From TMED23 sp964566055 (GTDB taxonomy: Bacteria > Pseudomonadota > Alphaproteobacteria > Rhodospirillales > UBA2165), in the NCBI GenBank assembly GCA_964566055.1, contig CAZMHI010000009.1, positions 33,892-97,891 of the forward strand: DNA of 64,000 bases. The letters are read 5' to 3'. Below the pieces are notes generated by a model that saw only the letters and a list, made by a program, of their open reading frames with translations, ran no database searches and was not told the DNA's origin. The position numbers and the translations under genes were made by a program. Below are positions 60,786 to 64,000 of this stretch, one piece after another. Within the stretch, counting starts at the first letter, position 1. Every line of letters starts with the position of its first letter.

Positions 60786-62210
60786 TTAAAATCGCGACAA
60801 AAACTTCACAATTTTGCGGCTGCGGCTGCTGAAAAGAGACTCCTTAAAGAACTCTCCAGCCGCCCGTTTGTTGGCTTCACCCAAGGTTGGGTAGGGTGAA
60901 ATCATGCTGGCAATTTTGCCAATCTTAACCTTAGCGCTAATCGCCAGGCCCCAGATTTGAATAAGCTCTCCGGCGCGGGGGCCGACGATAGTAGCGCCCA
61001 AAATACGCCCTTTGGGCGTGGCGATAACTTTGATGAAGCCGGCAGTGTCACCTTCTGTGACCGCCCGGTCATTTTCGGTAAACGGCCAATTGATAATTCT
61101 AATGTCCAGCGCCTTGCCGCGGGCAGCTTGTTCGGTCAAACCGACTTGCGCCAATTCGGGAGAGGTAAAGGTCACCCAGGGATAGGCTGCGAGATTGACC
61201 TTGGCCGGCAGGCGAAACAAAATATTTCGTATCACAATACCAGCATGATAACCGGCAATATGAGTGAACTGATGGCCGCCCGCCACGTCACCGATGGCAA
61301 ATACTTTTTTGTTGCTGGTGCGCAGCCGCGTGTCGATCTTAATGCCTTGAGGAGTGTAATCGATACCCGCTTTTTCCAGTTCGAGATTAGCTAAATGGGG
61401 CTGCCGGCCCGCCGCCACAAGCAGATGGCTGCCTAGTATTTTTTCTGACCCGGCTTCACTTTCGACGGTAACTTCAACATCATCACCCACCTTTGCAGTC
61501 GCTACGACCTTGACGCCTTCCTTTAGGGTAACGCCTTCCGTGATCAGCTGAGCCCGCACAATTTCAACTGCCTCCGGATCGTCACTGGGCAATATGCTGG
61601 CCATTTCAAGCACGGTTACCTGGGCACCCAATTGCCGGTGCGCCTGCGCCATTTCGATGCCGATCGGGCCACCGCCCAGCACGATCAAATGATCAGGTAT
61701 GCCGGATTGGTTAAAAATAGTCTCATTGGTAAAGTAGGGCGTGGCGTCCAGGCCAGGGATCGGCGGCACCAGCGGGCCGGAGCCAGTGGCGACGACAAAT
61801 CGCCGGGCTCTAATTTTTTGCTCCCCTACAGTGACTTCGCCTAGGCCAGAAAACTTGCCTTCACCGAGGATGACATTGACGCCATATTCTTCAAAACGCT
61901 CAACCGAATCATGGGGGGCAATCTGGTCGATAGCGCGTTGCACATGATCAAAAACACTTTTGCCATCAATGCTTAAATTACCGGCTTGAATTCCAAAACG
62001 GCTTGAAGATCTCGCATTTTCAGCCGCATGAGCTGCCGCCAGCAGTGCTTTTGACGGCACACAGCCGGTGTTGAGACAGTCGCCTCCCATCTTGTCCCGC
62101 TCAATCAATATTGTCTCAACGCCGAGCTGGGCCGCGACAGCAGCAACCACCAAACCACCCGAGCCGGCGCCGATGATGCAGATATCTGTTTTGAGGGTAG
62201 TGGCAGTCAT
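60786..62210 (-). CDS. FAD-dependent pyridine nucleotide-disulfide oxidoreductase (mercuric reductase/Lpd-like)
   Basis: This 474-residue class I flavoprotein disulfide reductase has the FAD motif CIIGAGSGGLVVAAVAAQLG, redox-active CLNTGCVPSK (CxxxxC), NAD-binding LGGGPIGIEMAQAH, the FAD site VFAIGDVAG and a dimerisation domain with PYPTLGEANKRAAG. The His-Glu dyad typical of lipoamide dehydrogenase (HxHPTxxE) is replaced by ISPYPTLGE, with Tyr where His is expected, as in mercuric-reductase-like relatives. It has no N-terminal HMA domain. It is preceded by the TVP38 gene on the same strand, a common pairing. Confidence 0.9.
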   Translation of the reverse strand: MTATTLKTDICIIGAGSGGLVVAAVAAQLGVETILIERDKMGGDCLNTGCVPSKALLAAAHAAENARSSSRFGIQAGNLSIDGKSVFDHVQRAIDQIAPHDSVERFEEYGVNVILGEGKFSGLGEVTVGEQKIRARRFVVATGSGPLVPPIPGLDATPYFTNETIFNQSGIPDHLIVLGGGPIGIEMAQAHRQLGAQVTVLEMASILPSDDPEAVEIVRAQLITEGVTLKEGVKVVATAKVGDDVEVTVESEAGSEKILGSHLLVAAGRQPHLANLELEKAGIDYTPQGIKIDTRLRTSNKKVFAIGDVAGGHQFTHIAGYHAGIVIRNILFRLPAKVNLAAYPWVTFTSPELAQVGLTEQAARGKALDIRIINWPFTENDRAVTEGDTAGFIKVIATPKGRILGATIVGPRAGELIQIWGLAISAKVKIGKIASMISPYPTLGEANKRAAGEFFKESLFSSRSRKIVKFLSRF

Positions 62211-62223
62211 CGTAGCCTTCGGC

Positions 62224-63000
62224 CTAATCCGATTTTTTTAGTTTGCGGTAAGCAACAGGAACCAGAGCCAGCAACGCCAGCCCCAGCAATGGCAGCAAAA
62301 TTTCAGGTGACCAGATCATAGCAATATCTGGCACGCCCCCCCTGTCAAGGATATGACCCAAGCCGTTGCCCAAACTCGAATAGACAAATGTACCCGGCAT
62401 AATGCCGAAAAAAGTAGTGATGACAAACGTTCGGACCGGGATGCCGAGAAAAGCCGGTACAATGTTAACCAGCCAAAAAGGAAACAACGGCACAAAGCGT
62501 AATACCAGCATATAGCTGAAGGCGTTCTCCTGAAATCCGGTTTCCATTTTCTGGATCATGGTGCCGCATTTGGCATGAAAAAAATCAGCAAAGGCATAAC
62601 GCGCCGCTAAAAAAATCACCGCCGCCCCGAAGGTCGCCCCGAAGAGCACCAGCAGACCACCTTTAATCGTGCCAAACATAAAACCGCCGGCAATAGTCAA
62701 CCAGATGGCGCCCGGTAGGCTGATCGCCGTCGCCACCCCATAAACCAAAACATAAGTTAGAGTAGAGACTGTATAATTATCCTGCTTCCACTGCATGATG
62801 GCGGATCGGTTGTCTTGCAGAGACTCCAAACTCAAATAATAGTGAAAATCCATAGCAAAGGCGCCGACTAATGCGCCCACCAGGAGAACCAGCGGCAAAA
62901 TACGCCATGGTGACAAGGCGCCTTTTTGGGCTTGATCGGCAGAATTTTGTCCCTCGGTATTCTCGGCACCGGGAGTTTCAGAGGTGGTGTTTTCGGTCAT
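62224..63000 (-). CDS. TVP38/TMEM64 (VTT/DedA-like) membrane protein
   Basis: This 258-residue integral membrane protein of the SNARE-associated/VTT family has an acidic cytoplasmic N-terminus. The conserved central part includes GAIWLTIAGGFMFGTIKGGLLVLFGATFGA, FVPLFPFWLVNIVPAFLGI and FFGIMPGTFVYSSLGNGLG. Family members are linked to lipid scrambling or envelope homeostasis. It ends 13 bases before the flavoprotein gene, so the pair is probably an operon. The shared function is not defined. Confidence 0.9.
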   Translation of the reverse strand: MTENTTSETPGAENTEGQNSADQAQKGALSPWRILPLVLLVGALVGAFAMDFHYYLSLESLQDNRSAIMQWKQDNYTVSTLTYVLVYGVATAISLPGAIWLTIAGGFMFGTIKGGLLVLFGATFGAAVIFLAARYAFADFFHAKCGTMIQKMETGFQENAFSYMLVLRFVPLFPFWLVNIVPAFLGIPVRTFVITTFFGIMPGTFVYSSLGNGLGHILDRGGVPDIAMIWSPEILLPLLGLALLALVPVAYRKLKKSD

Positions 63001-63283
63001 TTAGTCCTGGAATTCTGTTCAAATAGTATAACTCTAAAAAAATCTTAAATACCTTTATAATACATCTGGTTAATTTCAGGTCATTTGTTACGCAATCAAG
63101 TCTCTTTCCTCCAGTCAACATTGCGTGAAGCTGGTTTGAATACGTTGATTCTTTATGCGATGCATCGTTGACTTTAGGGGCCCGAGAACGTATACACCGG
63201 GCCTTGCTTTTAACGGTTCAACTGATCCTGAGTTTATTAAGGATTTTTCTTGAACCGCAGAGAAATTTTTTCGGAGAAGTTTA
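63001..63283. other. Divergent promoter region upstream of rpmH
   Basis: These 283 bases contain the rpmH promoter described separately and presumably the minus-strand promoter for the TVP38 operon. No DnaA-box cluster was recognised, so no origin is proposed. Confidence 0.5.
63168..63196 (+). promoter_or_regulatory. Sigma-70 promoter of rpmH-rnpA-yidD
   Basis: TTGACT (63168-63173), 17-base spacer, TATACA (63191-63196). The predicted start near 63203 gives a leader of about 80 bases before rpmH. Both hexamers match consensus closely, as expected for a ribosomal protein gene. Confidence 0.75.
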
Positions 63284-63418
63284 GTGAAACGCACTTTTCA
63301 ACCGAGCAACCTTGTGCGCAAACGTCGTCATGGCTTCCGCTCCCGTATGGCTACCGTCACCGGGCGTCGAATCATTGCCAAACGCCGTGCCAAAGGTCGC
63401 AAAAGCCTTTCCGCCTAA
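63284..63418 (+). CDS. rpmH: 50S ribosomal protein L34
   Basis: This 44-residue, strongly basic ribosomal protein begins (M)KRTFQPSNLVRKRRHGFR and continues RMATVTGRRIIAKRRAKGRK, the L34 signature throughout. The start is GTG with GGAGAAG about 10 bases upstream. It is followed after 23 bases by rnpA in the universally conserved order. Length is exactly that of alphaproteobacterial L34. Confidence 0.97.
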   Translation: MKRTFQPSNLVRKRRHGFRSRMATVTGRRIIAKRRAKGRKSLSA

Positions 63419-63441
63419 CGCCCTGAGATTGTGGCGGTCCG

Positions 63442-63819
63442 GTGGTGGCCTATCCAATAAAACGATTGAAAGATCGCCCGGAGTTTCTGCGGGTCGCTTC
63501 GACGCGTCTGCGCCACGCCCAGCCCGGTCTGGTGCTGCAAATGCGTGAGCATGGTAATCATGAACTTAGCGCTGAAAAATATGAGCCCATCCGGCTTGGC
63601 TTTACCGTCAGCAAGAAAGTTGGCAATGCAGTGGCCAGAAACCGGGTCAAGCGGCGCTTACGAGCCGCTGCTGAGGCGGTTCTGCCTAACCACGCCAAAC
63701 CCCATCGGGATTTTGTAATCATTGGCCGCCAAAATGCCGTTAAGCGGAGCTTTCCCGAGCTGAAAGCTGATCTCGAAAAAGCTTTAAAAAAGCTCAATGC
63801 TTATGAGGACATCTCATGA
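63442..63819 (+). CDS. rnpA: Ribonuclease P protein component
   Basis: This is the 125-residue protein subunit of RNase P, which matures tRNA 5' ends with the RnpB RNA. The family signature RNRVKRRLRAAAEAV (RNR motif) is present after RLGFTVSKKVGNAVA. GTG at 63442 gives the usual length; a second GTG follows immediately at 63445. The stop overlaps the start of yidD (ATGA). Confidence 0.95.
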   Translation: MVAYPIKRLKDRPEFLRVASTRLRHAQPGLVLQMREHGNHELSAEKYEPIRLGFTVSKKVGNAVARNRVKRRLRAAAEAVLPNHAKPHRDFVIIGRQNAVKRSFPELKADLEKALKKLNAYEDIS

Positions 63820-64000
63820 CGATTGTAGCCAATTTTTTCCGACAAATTTGCCGGGGTTTTTTTCTCTTCTTCATCCGCGCCTATCAATGGCTGATCTCAC
63901 CCATCCTGCCGGGTTCCTGCCGTCATCTGCCGACTTGTTCGCAATATGCAGTCGAAGCAATTGATATTCATGGACCTTTTCAGGGTTTTTGGCTGGCCTT
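63816..64000 (+). CDS. yidD: Membrane protein insertion efficiency factor YidD (3' end outside window)
   Basis: The frame starts with ATG at 63816, overlapping the rnpA stop, and is open to the window edge (61 full codons). It reads MTIVANFFRQICRGFF, then FIRAYQWLISPILPGSCRH and LPTCSQYAVEAI, the diagnostic YidD segment with its Cys residues. YidD is a small membrane-associated protein that helps YidC-dependent insertion. Order rpmH-rnpA-yidD-yidC is conserved, so yidC should follow outside the window. Confidence 0.93.
   Translation, partial: MTIVANFFRQICRGFFLFFIRAYQWLISPILPGSCRHLPTCSQYAVEAIDIHGPFQGFWLA

Noticed and set aside
63001..63283. Replication origin next to rpmH
   Set aside because: No cluster of DnaA boxes or AT-rich unwinding element with them was seen; alphaproteobacterial rpmH is usually not at oriC.

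Overview
The window reads as one continuous piece of an alphaproteobacterial chromosome of roughly balanced base composition. No phage, insertion sequence, transposase or CRISPR array was seen. The assignment rests on alphaproteobacterial gene sets and orders: prmC, a DUF4167 gene and clpB near the left end; an SUV3-type helicase, S4-domain protein, 7Fe ferredoxin and CarD in one block; alphaproteobacterial forms of several families; and rpmH-rnpA-yidD at the right end. The mix of acyl-CoA, aromatic-type and molybdenum-enzyme catabolism suggests a free-living, possibly marine, Rhodospirillales-like heterotroph. That last step is inference.

Layout. 1-6.4 kb: release-factor methylation (prmC), DUF4167, a MOSC protein, ClpB behind a heat-shock type promoter, and a LysM/M23 endopeptidase. 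6.6-16.4 kb: a small secreted protein, QueH, an esterase, a TauE/SafE exporter, a His-rich secreted protein, a radical-SAM maturase, a two-component system with an Asp/His-rich sensor divergent from an EF-hand protein, a cytochrome b561 and a TauD-type dioxygenase. 16.4-23.0 kb: an apparent operon controlled by a TetR regulator with a perfect inverted-repeat operator, carrying a three-subunit xanthine-dehydrogenase-family enzyme, an acyl-CoA dehydrogenase with unusual catalytic positions and a DapA-like lyase/aldolase. 23.3-28.6 kb: a degenerate receiver protein, then sulfotransferase-like, reductive-dehalogenase-like, acyl-CoA ligase and GH10 xylanase genes closely packed on one strand.

28.6-38.6 kb: tRNA-Arg(CCT) with a nearby copy of its 3' end, PagL-like lipid A deacylase, proline iminopeptidase, nuclease-like and M48 lipoproteins, a SLOG-type protein, and the CarD / ferredoxin / TerB / S4 / helicase / HPF block. 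38.6-46.6 kb: HtpG, two tandem 4-HBT thioesterases, and a BadH-like SDR / enoyl-CoA hydratase / SDR set that resembles parts of CoA-dependent aromatic degradation clusters, then PilZ and GST genes. 46.6-51.2 kb: a hydratase, a CheY-like receiver, a hybrid kinase and a secreted protein on one strand, and tRNA-Arg(ACG). 51.4-64 kb: an OmpA-like lipoprotein, a DMT permease, a PQQ-type sugar dehydrogenase, a glycosyltransferase, panB-panC, gamma-glutamyltransferase, an orphan sensor kinase, a flavin disulfide reductase paired with a TVP38 membrane protein, and rpmH-rnpA-yidD.

Regulation visible in the DNA: CTTGCG-N17/18-CATAT elements upstream of both clpB and htpG; FNR/FixK-type TTGA-N6-TCAA boxes upstream of HPF and of a thioesterase/SDR pair; the TetR operator; and GCGACA repeats, two of them 10 bp apart, between the two-component operon and its EF-hand neighbour. 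The strongest candidates for something undescribed are the sulfotransferase / RdhA-like / ligase set, the TetR-controlled molybdoenzyme operon, and the putative cation-sensing module.
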